A stretch of 64,000 nt of DNA, from assembly GCF_000092305.1 (NCBI RefSeq), contig NC_014122.1:1077390-1141389 (forward strand), in the 5' to 3' direction. Origin of the DNA: Methanocaldococcus infernus ME (lineage in GTDB: Archaea > AGJL01 > Methanococci > Methanococcales > Methanocaldococcaceae). A program made the translations under genes and the position numbers. The notes beneath the pieces were generated by a model that saw nothing but the letters and a program-made list of their open reading frames with translations, made no database searches and had not been told where the DNA came from. This document shows positions 11,149-19,061 of this stretch, piece after piece (position 1 is the first letter of the stretch; each line of letters opens with the position of its first letter).

Positions 11149-12071
11149 AAATAACCTTCTTAGGCACTGGGGCAGCAATTCCATCTAAGAGAAGGAACCA
11201 CATGGGAATAGCATTAAAATTTAATGGAGACATCTACTTACTTGACTGTGGTGAAAATATACAGAGACAGTTTTTATATACAAACCTCTCACCTATGAAG
11301 ATAAAGGCTATTTTTATCACTCACTTACATGGAGATCACATCCTTGGCATTCCTGGGATTATTCAGAGTCTCTCTTTTATGGGAAGAACTCAGAAGTTAG
11401 AGATTTATGGACCTAAGGGGATTAAGGAGATTGTTGAGATGGCTAAAAATTTTGGATACAACTGTATAGAGTATGAGGTAGAGGTTAAGGAAATTAAAAA
11501 AAATAAAGAGGTTAAAATTTTAGAGGAAAAAGATTTTTGTTTCTATGCTTATCCCACTAAGCATTACATTCCTTCCTATGCATACATATTTAAGGAGATA
11601 AAGAAGCCAAGGCTTGACATAAATAAGGCTAAAGAGCTTGGCATAAAAGTGGGGCCTGACTTAAAAAAGTTAAAGGAAGGGATCCCAGTTAAAAACATTC
11701 ATGGAGAAACTATTTTCCCTGAGCAAGTTCTTCTGCCCCCAAAAAGAGGAATTTGTGTAGCCTACAGTGGAGACACCTTACCAATAGAAGACTTTGCCCT
11801 ATTTTTAAAAAATTTAGATTGCTCTCTTCTTATTCATGAAGCCACCTTTGACAGCTCTGAGAAGAGCTTAGCAGAAGAGACTTATCATTCAACTGTTGAA
11901 GATGCTTATAGAATATTCAAGCTTTCCCAAGCTGAGAAGTTGATATTAACACACATCTCAGCAAGATATGATAAAGAGGAGAACTTTTTAATTTATAAGA
12001 GAGATGTAGAGAGATTTAATGACAATATAGAGATATCAGAGGATTTAAAGAAGTATGAGGTGAGAGTTTGA
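11142..12071 (+). CDS. rnz: Ribonuclease Z (tRNA 3' endonuclease)
   Basis: RNase Z removes the 3' trailer of tRNA precursors. The metallo-beta-lactamase signature HLHGDH sits at about residues 61-66, inside THLHGDHILGIPG, followed by YPTKHYIPSYAYIF and AYSGDT with further metal ligands, and the C-terminal TH in ILTHIS. 309 residues fits the short RNase Z type. TTG at 11142 follows TGAGGGAT and overlaps the HTH gene by 7 nt. The downstream phosphorylase overlaps its stop. Confidence 0.95.
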   Translation: MLEITFLGTGAAIPSKRRNHMGIALKFNGDIYLLDCGENIQRQFLYTNLSPMKIKAIFITHLHGDHILGIPGIIQSLSFMGRTQKLEIYGPKGIKEIVEMAKNFGYNCIEYEVEVKEIKKNKEVKILEEKDFCFYAYPTKHYIPSYAYIFKEIKKPRLDINKAKELGIKVGPDLKKLKEGIPVKNIHGETIFPEQVLLPPKRGICVAYSGDTLPIEDFALFLKNLDCSLLIHEATFDSSEKSLAEETYHSTVEDAYRIFKLSQAEKLILTHISARYDKEENFLIYKRDVERFNDNIEISEDLKKYEVRV

Positions 12072-12811
12072 TAGCCATTATAGGAGGAACAGGAATGGCT
12101 GAAATTTTGAATGAAGGAAGAGAAAGGATAATCTATACAAAGTATGGAAAGGCTAAGATTTTAGAAGATGATAATGTTATTATCTTACTAAGACATGGTT
12201 TAAAGCATAACATTCCACCACATAGGATAAACTATAAAGCTAATATCTATGCTCTAAAGCTCTTAGGAGTAGATAAAATTTTAGCTATAAACTCTGTTGG
12301 TTCCCTAAAAAAAGAGATAAGGCCAGGAACTTTTTTTATTCCAAATGATTTTATGGAATTTACAAAGAGAAGAGATGACACTTTTTACAATGATAGGGTT
12401 GTTCATGTTGACCTCACTGAACCTTACTGTCCAGCTATGAGGAAAGAGCTTAAAAAAATTTTAGACAAGTTTAACTTTGAGTATCAAGAAGGGGTTTACA
12501 TTTGTACAGAGGGGCCAAGGTTTGAAACTAAGAGTGAAATAAAATTCTATTCTAACCTTGGAGATGTTGTTGGAATGACTGGTTATCCAGAGGTTGTTTT
12601 AGCCAGAGAGCTTGGTTTATGCTACTCCTCTCTCTGTAATGTTACAAACTATGCCTGTGGAATCTCTGAAGATCTGTTAAGTGTTGAAGAAGTCTTTGAG
12701 ACCATAAAGAAGATGGAGGAGAAGATAGTTAAGGTGGTTAGAGAGTTTATAAACTCTAATTTTGAAAGCTGTAAGTGTAGAGAAGCCTACGAGAGGGGGA
12801 TAATTTGTTAA
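12068..12811 (+). CDS. S-methyl-5'-thioinosine / methylthioadenosine phosphorylase family
   Basis: A purine-nucleoside phosphorylase-type enzyme that splits the glycosidic bond of methylthio-nucleosides with phosphate, recycling sulfur from S-adenosylmethionine use. Visible motifs are GGTGMAE at the N-terminus, RHGLKHNIPPHRINYKAN, CTEGPRFETKSEI and NVTNYACGIS. In M. jannaschii the homologue is reported to act on methylthioinosine; the substrate here is inferred. The C-terminus has an unusual CKCREAYERGIIC cysteine group. TTG at 12068 after GAGGTGAGAG, overlapping rnz by 4 nt. Confidence 0.88.
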   Translation: MIAIIGGTGMAEILNEGRERIIYTKYGKAKILEDDNVIILLRHGLKHNIPPHRINYKANIYALKLLGVDKILAINSVGSLKKEIRPGTFFIPNDFMEFTKRRDDTFYNDRVVHVDLTEPYCPAMRKELKKILDKFNFEYQEGVYICTEGPRFETKSEIKFYSNLGDVVGMTGYPEVVLARELGLCYSSLCNVTNYACGISEDLLSVEEVFETIKKMEEKIVKVVREFINSNFESCKCREAYERGIIC

Positions 12812-13938
12812 TAGTTACTGTTGATGAATTTAAAAAGATGATAAGGAACAATGATGAGAGAATAGAGGAGGTTGATATAGTTACAACAGGAACCTGTGGC
12901 ATCATGTCAGGAACTTTAGGAATCTTTCACATCCCTTTCAATGAGATTTTTAAAAGAGCTGAAAAGATATTTTTAGACAACATTGAGGGAAAAGTTGGAG
13001 TTTGTCCTAATGAATATCTTGGAAAGGTTGATGCTCTATTTTATGGAGAGGTTGGCTTTCTATTTAAAAGATTGGTGAGAGGGGAAGAATTAGAGGCTAA
13101 AGCCATAGCTGATGGGAAAGTTTATAGAAATATTGTAAACATAGATGAGCTTCCAACAGCTAAGATGTTAGGGACAAGGATGGCATTTAAGAATTATATG
13201 GCATTCACAAACTTAGGGGAGCCAGTAAAGACAATATTCCACAGATTTGAGCTAAAAAGAGGAGAAGCTACTTTCTCAGGATGTGGAGAAATTAATCCCT
13301 TAGAAAATATGGTTATTAAAAGTGAGAAAGATATTATAGGGAAGAAAGCTTTATTAAATGGTGCTGAAGCTTTAATCTTAGGGTTTGGAACAAGATCAAG
13401 CTTAGAGAGGCCAAATATAATGATCTCAGCTGATATGAAGGAGATGGACAGTTATTATTTAGGGGGCTTTTACACTTCAGGAGGAATTGAGATTTATAAT
13501 ACTGTAGCTATAGCTGTTGATGTTAGAGAGCATAGAGAGGCTTTGATGAAGTTAGATAAAGATATAGCCCTTCCTCTGGTTAATATCTTTGGAAGGGAAA
13601 TAATTGATAAGGGAAAGTATAGTGAGGTTTGGGAAGATGTTGATCTAAGACCAAAGGTTCATGTTGAGAGATGTAAGAATTGTAAAAGTTGTGTCTCTGA
13701 AATCTCATGTCCTACTGAAGCCATAAAAAGAGAGAATGGCAAAATAAAAATTTCAGAAGATTGCTTTGGCTGTGGAGTTTGTAAAATATGCCCATATAAT
13801 GTTTTTGAAATAAAGCTTGGCTCTATCTGTGGAATCCCTATAGTTTGTAGGCAATCTGACAGAAAAAGAGCTTTAGACTTAGCTAAAGAATTAAAGAGGA
13901 GACTAAAAGATGAGACCAAAGAGAATAGAGATTATTAA
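12805..13938 (+). CDS. DUF39 protein with two [4Fe-4S] motifs (methanogenesis marker 16 type)
   Basis: A 377-residue protein with an N-terminal DUF39-like domain (about 1-285; TGTCGIMSGTLGIF and PNEYLGKVDAL), the family that includes homocysteine-biosynthesis proteins of methanogens, and a C-terminal ferredoxin domain (about 290-335) with CKNCKSCVSEISCP and CFGCGVCKICP, enough for two [4Fe-4S] clusters. The architecture matches methanogenesis marker 16. Role in sulfur insertion is inferred. TTG at 12805 follows GAGAGGGGG. It sits between a sulfur-salvage phosphorylase and comE, in keeping with sulfur metabolism. Confidence 0.85.
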   Translation: MLIVTVDEFKKMIRNNDERIEEVDIVTTGTCGIMSGTLGIFHIPFNEIFKRAEKIFLDNIEGKVGVCPNEYLGKVDALFYGEVGFLFKRLVRGEELEAKAIADGKVYRNIVNIDELPTAKMLGTRMAFKNYMAFTNLGEPVKTIFHRFELKRGEATFSGCGEINPLENMVIKSEKDIIGKKALLNGAEALILGFGTRSSLERPNIMISADMKEMDSYYLGGFYTSGGIEIYNTVAIAVDVREHREALMKLDKDIALPLVNIFGREIIDKGKYSEVWEDVDLRPKVHVERCKNCKSCVSEISCPTEAIKRENGKIKISEDCFGCGVCKICPYNVFEIKLGSICGIPIVCRQSDRKRALDLAKELKRRLKDETKENRDY

Positions 13939-14467
13939 AAAGATTGTTGAGAATGTTAAGGATGAAATAATAGTCTGTAATATAGGAATTCCCTCAAAAG
14001 AACTTTATCACTTAAAAGATAGGGAGAGAAATTTTTATATGCTTGGTTCAATGGGCTTAGCTTCATCTATAGGCTTAGGCTTAGCTTTAAATGTTGATGA
14101 AAAGGTTATAGTTATTGATGGAGATGGCTCAATATTAATGAACCTTGGTTCCCTTGCTACTATCTCTTACTGTAAGCCAAAAAATTTAATCTTGGTTATA
14201 GTTGATAACTCTGCCTATGGCTCTACAGGGAATCAAGAGACAAGTGCAAAGGTTGTTAAGTTGGAGAAGATAGCTGAGGCTTGTAATTTAAATGTGGAGA
14301 AGAGTGAAACACTTGAAGAATTTGAAGAAATATTTAAAAAAGCTCTAACTAAGGATGAGTGTTTTGTTATAGTAGCTAAAGCTATCCCTTACAATGAAAA
14401 AGTGCCAAACATTCCTTTACATCCTGTTGAGATAAAGTATAGATTCATGAAATCCATAAATCAATAA
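13910..14467 (+). CDS. comE: Sulfopyruvate decarboxylase beta subunit
   Basis: ComE is the thiamine-diphosphate-binding subunit of sulfopyruvate decarboxylase, which makes sulfoacetaldehyde for coenzyme M. The TPP motif GDGSILMNLGSLATI is at about residues 67-81, ending with DNSAYGSTGNQ. At 185 residues it has only the C-terminal half of a phosphonopyruvate-decarboxylase-like protein. The alpha subunit gene comD is not next to it and not found in this window. The start (ATG at 13910 after GAGGAGA) is 29 nt inside the marker-16 gene. Confidence 0.9.
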   Translation: MRPKRIEIIKKIVENVKDEIIVCNIGIPSKELYHLKDRERNFYMLGSMGLASSIGLGLALNVDEKVIVIDGDGSILMNLGSLATISYCKPKNLILVIVDNSAYGSTGNQETSAKVVKLEKIAEACNLNVEKSETLEEFEEIFKKALTKDECFVIVAKAIPYNEKVPNIPLHPVEIKYRFMKSINQ

Positions 14468-14496
14468 ATTTAATATTAGTTTTTCTAATAGCTAAG

Positions 14497-14506
14497 TTTA
14501 TATATC
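14497..14506 (+). promoter_or_regulatory. TATA box for the tusA-dsrE pair
   Basis: TTTATATATC lies in the short gap after comE, about 42 bp before the tusA ATG at 14548, in an AT-rich setting. Position and sequence fit an archaeal TATA box giving a short 5' leader. Confidence 0.5.
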
Positions 14507-14547
14507 TTAAATACCTTTTTTAAATAAAAAGCTCAAGTGTGAGCCTT

Positions 14548-14766
14548 ATGAAAAAATTGGATGTTACTGGAGACATCTGTCCAATCCCTGTTTTGAAAAC
14601 AAAAAAGGCTTTAGAAGAGTTAAACTCTGGGGAAGAGTTGGAAGTGGTTGGAGACTATAAACCTGCATTAGAGAATATTAAAAGATTTGCAGAGAATAAT
14701 GGTTATATAGTGGTTACTGCCGAAGAAACTGAGAATGGATTTAGAATAGTAATTAAAAAACCTTAA
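14548..14766 (+). CDS. TusA/SirA-family sulfur carrier
   Basis: A 72-residue protein with the TusA signature CPIP (in DVTGDICPIPVLKTKKAL, first 20 residues), whose cysteine carries persulfide sulfur to acceptors. I choose the ATG at 14548 after GTGAG; a GTG start at 14539 adds three residues. It is followed 10 nt later by a DsrE-type gene, a known pair for sulfur relay. More sulfur-relay genes (YeeE, DUF3343) occur at 21956-23455. Confidence 0.92.
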   Translation: MKKLDVTGDICPIPVLKTKKALEELNSGEELEVVGDYKPALENIKRFAENNGYIVVTAEETENGFRIVIKKP

Positions 14767-14776
14767 GAGGGAAAAA

Positions 14777-15121
14777 ATGAAGGTTACTGTTGTTATAACC
14801 TCTGCTCCTTATGGTAGGGAGAGAGCTTACTCAGCCTTAAGGTTTGCTCTAACTTCTCTATTAGAAGGGTTGGAAGTAAATATCTTCCTAATTGAAGATG
14901 GAGTTTATGTTGCTAAGAAGGGACAAGATCCTTCAGAGGTTCCTAACTACTTGGATTTATTAAAAAATGCCATTGAACTTGGAGCTAAGGTTAAGGCCTG
15001 TGGTCCTTGTTGTAAGGCAAGAGGGTTAAAAGAAGAGGATCTTATTGAAGGTGTTGAATTGGCAACAATGCATGACCTTGTTAGCTTTGTAAAAGAGAGT
15101 GACAAAGTTATCTCATTTTAA
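14777..15121 (+). CDS. DsrE/DsrF-family sulfurtransferase-like protein
   Basis: A 114-residue alpha/beta protein of the DsrE family. The N-terminal MKVTVVITSAPYGRERAYSAL and VNIFLIEDGVYVAKKGQ segments are typical; a cysteine group CGPCCKARG (about residues 73-81) sits where family members carry the reactive sulfur-transfer cysteine. It probably exchanges persulfide with the TusA protein encoded just upstream. It overlaps the convergent DHH gene by 9 nt. Confidence 0.9.
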   Translation: MKVTVVITSAPYGRERAYSALRFALTSLLEGLEVNIFLIEDGVYVAKKGQDPSEVPNYLDLLKNAIELGAKVKACGPCCKARGLKEEDLIEGVELATMHDLVSFVKESDKVISF

Positions 15122-16096
15122 GGCTTTTTTATACTCTTCAACAAAGGTTTTGTAGCAAAGGTTTAAAACTTCTTTTATAACCTCTTCCTTCTTCTTTTTC
15201 TTATCATAAGGAGCATTCAACCCACCAGCTTCACTATGCCCTCCTCCAGAGCCATTAAGCTTTTTAGCTATCTTCTCCATAAGTTCTCCTAAGTGTATAT
15301 ATCTTGAAACATTCTTCCTACATCTTGCACTAACCCTTATCTCTCCTTCTTTCTTTCTAACTGCTACAACAAAGGCTAAGTCTGCTCCAATGCTGACAAG
15401 GGTTTTAGCACAGGAAGCTTCATGAGAGCTGACATGAGAGAGAGCTATATTTAGCCCATCAAACTCTTTTAAGACCATTCTACTACATGCCTTTAAGTGG
15501 GCTGTTCTCTTACTGTAGTCACTCTCTAAATTTAACATCCCTAAAATTTTGTTAAAAGAGATATCTTTTAAGAGATAACTTATCCTCTCAAAGGTTTGGG
15601 CATTTGCCAGCTTTAAATGCTTAGTGTCATAAACTATACCACAGAGAAGAGCTATTCTAACAGGCTTAGGAGGATATATATTTAACTCTCTGAAAATGTC
15701 TACCAAAATCTCAGAGGTTGAAGGATACTCCTTTATGATGGCTAACTTACACATGTCAGCAAGATCAGTCCTCTTATGATGATCAATTAAAATAACCTCT
15801 CTCTTCTTCAACTCTTCCTCATTAACCTTCAGCTGATTTATTGATGAGGTGTCAACTATAAAAACAGTGTCAGACAGCTTAGGATAACTTTCTACAAAGA
15901 TAGCTTCATTAATTTCATTTAAAACATTCTTTGAAACCTTACTTATGGAGTCAGCATATATCTTACAGTCTGCATTTGGATTGTATTTATTAATTAAATA
16001 TTTTAAAGCTATGGCACTTGCAATAGCATCAGGATCAGCATTGTGGTGGCATAAAATAGTATAACTATCTCTATTCAAATAATTTAATAGCTCCAT
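15113..16096 (-). CDS. DHH-family phosphoesterase
   Basis: A 327-residue DHH/DHHA1 protein; such enzymes cleave short oligonucleotides, cyclic dinucleotides or pyrophosphate. Motifs: HHNADPDAIASA (about residues 17-28), VDTSS, the signature DHHKR (about 106-110), and the DHHA1 motif GSGGGHSEAGG near the C-terminus. It is soluble, with no membrane segment. The ATG follows GGGATAACT. It is distinct from the RCK-DHH fusion at 37812-39221. Substrate cannot be told from sequence. Confidence 0.9.
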   Translation of the reverse strand: MELLNYLNRDSYTILCHHNADPDAIASAIALKYLINKYNPNADCKIYADSISKVSKNVLNEINEAIFVESYPKLSDTVFIVDTSSINQLKVNEEELKKREVILIDHHKRTDLADMCKLAIIKEYPSTSEILVDIFRELNIYPPKPVRIALLCGIVYDTKHLKLANAQTFERISYLLKDISFNKILGMLNLESDYSKRTAHLKACSRMVLKEFDGLNIALSHVSSHEASCAKTLVSIGADLAFVVAVRKKEGEIRVSARCRKNVSRYIHLGELMEKIAKKLNGSGGGHSEAGGLNAPYDKKKKKEEVIKEVLNLCYKTFVEEYKKALK

Positions 16097-16120
16097 AGTT
16101 ATCCCAAAAAGTTAAAAAAT

Positions 16121-16462
16121 TTATTGAGCAGCTGGGATAACACTCTGTAATTTCTTCTGGATCTCTTCTAACTTCTCCTTTAACTTGTCCTCCTGCTTTT
16201 GTAAAGTTTTTAACCTCAACTCTAAGGTTTCCAATTTCTCCTTAAGTTCATTTATAACTTCATCCTTCTTTCTCTTTACAAATAGGCCACCAACTAACTT
16301 ATAAACCTCTTCAGCACTACTCTTCTCTAACTCCTCTAAAGCCTTCTTAGTCTCATTTAGCTCAGCTTCAACTCCCTGCTTCTGTAAAATGATCATCTGT
16401 AATTGCTGCTGAAACTGCTGAAATTGCATAAGTTGAGCTTGAACTTGTGGAGGGATTTCCAA
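16121..16462 (-). CDS. pfdB: Prefoldin beta subunit
   Basis: Prefoldin is a hexameric jellyfish-shaped chaperone that passes unfolded proteins to the thermosome. The protein is two long coiled-coil helices joined by beta hairpins: IPPQVQAQLMQFQQFQQQLQ at the start and EKLETLELRLKTLQKQEDKL in the second helix. A TTG at 16462 lies 6 nt after GGTGA and gives the usual IPPQVQAQ start; an ATG at 16468 or GTG at 16471 would overlap the Shine-Dalgarno sequence. About 113 residues. Confidence 0.93.
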   Translation of the reverse strand: MEIPPQVQAQLMQFQQFQQQLQMIILQKQGVEAELNETKKALEELEKSSAEEVYKLVGGLFVKRKKDEVINELKEKLETLELRLKTLQKQEDKLKEKLEEIQKKLQSVIPAAQ

Positions 16463-16519
16463 AAACATCACCTATTTATCTTTTGTGTTTTTTAATTTTA
16501 CTTAATCATATATAAACCT

Positions 16520-16915
16520 TTATTTTTTAAACCATTCTGGAAATCCTATAATTTTATAGCCACCAAAGGCACCTGATTTACTCTCAATTTCAAAGCCTAA
16601 TTTTTTCAAATCTTTAATTCTATTATGTACAGCAACCCTACTTTTTCTATTTATATATTTTTTTAAAAATTCTCCTGAAATGTAGTTAGAGTCTTTAGCA
16701 AAAATTTTATAGTTTCTAAAAATTTCCTTACTCTTCTCTTCTCCAATTTCCTTAGAAAGTTTTTCATAAAGCTTAGGAATTTCTATTAAAATATTTAATA
16801 ATATAAAATGGCCTATATCTAATTTAACCCCTGATTCATAAGCCTTTTCAAGAAATGTCCAAAAGTCATAATCTTTCTTTTTAATAACTTTCTCAATCTC
16901 CTTCTCTATTATCAT
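16520..16915 (-). CDS. Uncharacterised small protein, possible winged helix
   Basis: A 131-residue basic soluble protein. The C-terminal half (GEFLKKYINRKSRVAVHNRIKDLKKLGFEIES...GGYKIIG) reads like a winged-helix DNA-binding domain with helix, recognition helix and wing. I do not recognise a named family. Its ATG overlaps the stop codon of the upstream CBS-domain gene (ATGA), so the two are translationally coupled and probably act together. Confidence 0.65.
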   Translation of the reverse strand: MIIEKEIEKVIKKKDYDFWTFLEKAYESGVKLDIGHFILLNILIEIPKLYEKLSKEIGEEKSKEIFRNYKIFAKDSNYISGEFLKKYINRKSRVAVHNRIKDLKKLGFEIESKSGAFGGYKIIGFPEWFKK

Positions 16916-17547
16916 GTTTTTCTCCTCTTAGCCACTTTCCTGGCTAATGCTACTCTACCTATCTCAATTAACCCAATGAAAAATTTTTCCAAACCTCCAC
17001 AAGACCATATAGCCTTTCCAAAGGTAGTATTTTTAATTCTCTTCTCATACTCCTCTGGAGTTATCTCTTCTCCAGTCATCTTTTTAGTTACTATAGCTGA
17101 AGCTTCCATAAGCTCTTCCCAAGTTATATCTCCAAGATACTTCTGTAAGCTCTTAAAAATTTTATAAACAGGGATTTCATAAAGTTGAGCTAAGGTTCTA
17201 ACAATGTCACAGTGTCTAACCATCCCTACAACTCTCTCCTCTCTATTTAATACTGGAATACTAACAACCTTATACTTAACAAACTTTAAAACTACCTCTC
17301 TTGCTTCATCATCTTCATAGACAACAATAACCTCTTCCTTGTTTCTCATATATTTACAAATGTTATCATCTAAATCTTTAACTCCAAGAAGTTCTAAGGT
17401 TGTGATCCAACCATATAACTTATCATTATCATCCAAAATAGGAGCTGCAAACCTCTTTTTCTTCTTGAACAACTCAATGGTCTTTTTTACAGAATAATCT
17501 TTATAAATCTTAATAAAGTTTCTATCCATTAAGTCCTTGACTTTCAT
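16912..17547 (-). CDS. CBS-domain pair protein
   Basis: A 211-residue protein with two CBS motifs (about residues 5-55, VKDLMDRNFIKIYKDYSVKKT; and 65-120, ending VVGMVRHCDIVRTLAQLY), the fold that binds AMP, ATP or SAM. The C-terminal 90 residues are helical and unassigned. I choose the ATG at 17547, after GGTGAAGAGC; a GTG at 17559 is the longer alternative. It is first in a two-gene operon with a possible winged-helix protein, suggesting a ligand-sensing regulator. Confidence 0.82.
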   Translation of the reverse strand: MKVKDLMDRNFIKIYKDYSVKKTIELFKKKKRFAAPILDDNDKLYGWITTLELLGVKDLDDNICKYMRNKEEVIVVYEDDEAREVVLKFVKYKVVSIPVLNREERVVGMVRHCDIVRTLAQLYEIPVYKIFKSLQKYLGDITWEELMEASAIVTKKMTGEEITPEEYEKRIKNTTFGKAIWSCGGLEKFFIGLIEIGRVALARKVAKRRKT

Positions 17548-17584
17548 GCTCTTCACCAAAAGAAAAAATAAAAAAGAAAAAAAT

Positions 17585-17830
17585 TTAGAGTCTCTTCTTT
17601 ATAGCTTCTATTAATGCCTCCTTTGTAGGTGCTCCTATAAACTCTATCTCTCCATCTATAACTATTGTAGGAACAGCCATAATTCCATATTCCATAGCCT
17701 TCTGAGGGTTTTGAGTAACATCAATATATTCAACCTCTATAGGCATCTCTTTAGCTACTTCTTCAACAACTCTCTTAGCTGCTGGACAGTGAGGACACAT
17801 TGGGGATGTGAAAACTTCTACCTTAACCAT
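17585..17830 (-). CDS. Small thioredoxin/glutaredoxin-like protein
   Basis: An 81-residue thiol oxidoreductase. The redox motif CPHC is at about residues 12-15 (FTSPMCPHCPAAKRV) and the cis-proline loop is AVPTIVIDG. It resembles the very short thioredoxins of methanogens such as M. jannaschii MJ0307. It starts with ATG after GGTGGTTAG and follows the OB-fold gene in the same direction at a 19-bp gap. Reduction of sulfur-relay or metabolic proteins is plausible. Confidence 0.92.
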   Translation of the reverse strand: MVKVEVFTSPMCPHCPAAKRVVEEVAKEMPIEVEYIDVTQNPQKAMEYGIMAVPTIVIDGEIEFIGAPTKEALIEAIKKRL

Positions 17831-17849
17831 CTAACCACCTCAAAAATTT

Positions 17850-18359
17850 TTAAAGAGCTATATACTTATTGTCCATATATAATATTTCACCCTTCCCTTC
17901 TAATTTTTCTAATATCTCCTTTAACTTATCTTCAGGAATCTTTACCATCTTACTAATATCGTCAAATGTTAGCTCTCCAAACCTTTTAATGATTTCTAAT
18001 ACTTTTTTCTCTATATCTTCATCAGTTGGAATCTTATCTAAGTATTTCCTTGTAGCCCTAATTTCCAACTCTCTCAGTAGTATCCAACTTCTCCCTCTCT
18101 TTCTTACAAGCTCAGCCTCTATATATCTATCATTGTCATTTTTAACATAGCCAATAACATCCAGAAGATCATCTTTATTTATTCCTTCTTTATCCATCTT
18201 AACCTTAACCTTATCAACTATTACATAATCTCCTTCAAATCCTTCAACATATCCCAATATTCTAACCTTCTTAATTTTTTTGCCATTTATTATTAAGTAG
18301 TTATCAACAACTTCATTAGTTAAAAACTCCTTTGGATAAATTTTTATAGCAACTTCCAT
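17850..18359 (-). CDS. OB-fold plus winged-helix protein (RPA-associated type, tentative)
   Basis: A 169-residue soluble protein. Residues about 15-95 look like an OB fold (VRILGYVEGFEGDYVIVD, DVIGYVKNDNDRYIEAELV) and 110-168 like a winged helix (VLEIIKRFGELTFDDISKMV). This layout recalls the small RPA-family subunits of archaeal single-strand DNA-binding complexes (COG3390-like); that is an inference. ATG follows GGTGTAATAA. It is divergent from crcB over a 34-bp gap. Confidence 0.65.
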   Translation of the reverse strand: MEVAIKIYPKEFLTNEVVDNYLIINGKKIKKVRILGYVEGFEGDYVIVDKVKVKMDKEGINKDDLLDVIGYVKNDNDRYIEAELVRKRGRSWILLRELEIRATRKYLDKIPTDEDIEKKVLEIIKRFGELTFDDISKMVKIPEDKLKEILEKLEGKGEILYMDNKYIAL

Positions 18360-18393
18360 TTATTACACCCTATAAAAATTCTTGGTAATGAAT

Positions 18394-18762
18394 ATGAACT
18401 TAATAATTATAGGGATTGGTGGATTCTTTGGAGCTATTTTAAGATATTTAATAAGTTCCTATATAACTAAGTTTAACTTCCCACTGGGAACCTTAATAGT
18501 GAATATCTTAGGTAGCTTTATCTTGGGCTTTATTATGTACTTCTCTCTCTACTCAACTATAAACCCTGAATATAGATTATTCATAGCCACTGGCTTCTGT
18601 GGAGCTTTAACAACCTTCTCAACCTTTTCATATGAAACCTTTCTCATGATAGAGGAAGGACTTTATATAAAAGCTCTTTTAAATATTTTGTTAAATATTA
18701 TTCTTTGCCTAATCTCTATCTACCTTGGAAGAGTCTTAGCTTTATTCTTGGTGAGAGTGTGA
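18394..18762 (+). CDS. crcB: Fluoride channel CrcB/Fluc
   Basis: A four-helix membrane protein that dimerises into a fluoride-export channel. Family motifs are clear: GIGGFFGAILRYLIS, GTLIVNILGSFILG and TGFCGALTTFSTFSYE. I choose the ATG at 18394 after GGTAAT; ATG 18388 and TTG 18382 are in frame upstream. About 122 residues is normal. The next gene, DUF190, overlaps its stop (GTGA). I see no fluoride riboswitch in the 34-bp upstream gap. Confidence 0.95.
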   Translation: MNLIIIGIGGFFGAILRYLISSYITKFNFPLGTLIVNILGSFILGFIMYFSLYSTINPEYRLFIATGFCGALTTFSTFSYETFLMIEEGLYIKALLNILLNIILCLISIYLGRVLALFLVRV

Positions 18763-19055
18763 AGCTCTTAAAGATTTATATAAGAGAGGGAGATAAGTAT
18801 GAAGGTGAGCCCTTATATAAATACATAATAAGGGTTTTAAAAGAAAATAACATTTCAGGAGCTACAGTAGTAAAGGGAATTTATGGCTATGGAGAAAGAG
18901 GAATTTCAGACTTTAACATCTTATCCTTATCTGTAGATTTGCCAATTATTGTTGAAGCTGTTGATGAAGATGAGAAGATAAAGAAAGTTTTTAAAAAGAT
19001 TAAGGAAATCTTAGGGAAAAATGGGTTAGCAATAATAATAAGTTGTGAGAAGTGA
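18759..19055 (+). CDS. DUF190 protein
   Basis: A roughly 98-residue soluble protein of the DUF190 (UPF0166) family, with a PII-like ferredoxin fold: KLLKIYIREGDKYEGEPLY, ISGATVVKGIYGYG and LPIIVEAVDEDEKI. Family members commonly sit next to crcB, and a regulatory or accessory role in fluoride export has been suggested from that linkage. I use GTG at 18759, 3 nt after GGTGAGA and overlapping the crcB stop; the frame runs further upstream inside crcB without a better start. Confidence 0.88.
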   Translation: MKLLKIYIREGDKYEGEPLYKYIIRVLKENNISGATVVKGIYGYGERGISDFNILSLSVDLPIIVEAVDEDEKIKKVFKKIKEILGKNGLAIIISCEK

Positions 19056-19061
19056 TCAAGT

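Noticed and set aside
18360..18393. Possible fluoride riboswitch before crcB.
   Set aside because: The gap is only 34 bp and lacks the conserved motif of that RNA; too short for the known fold.
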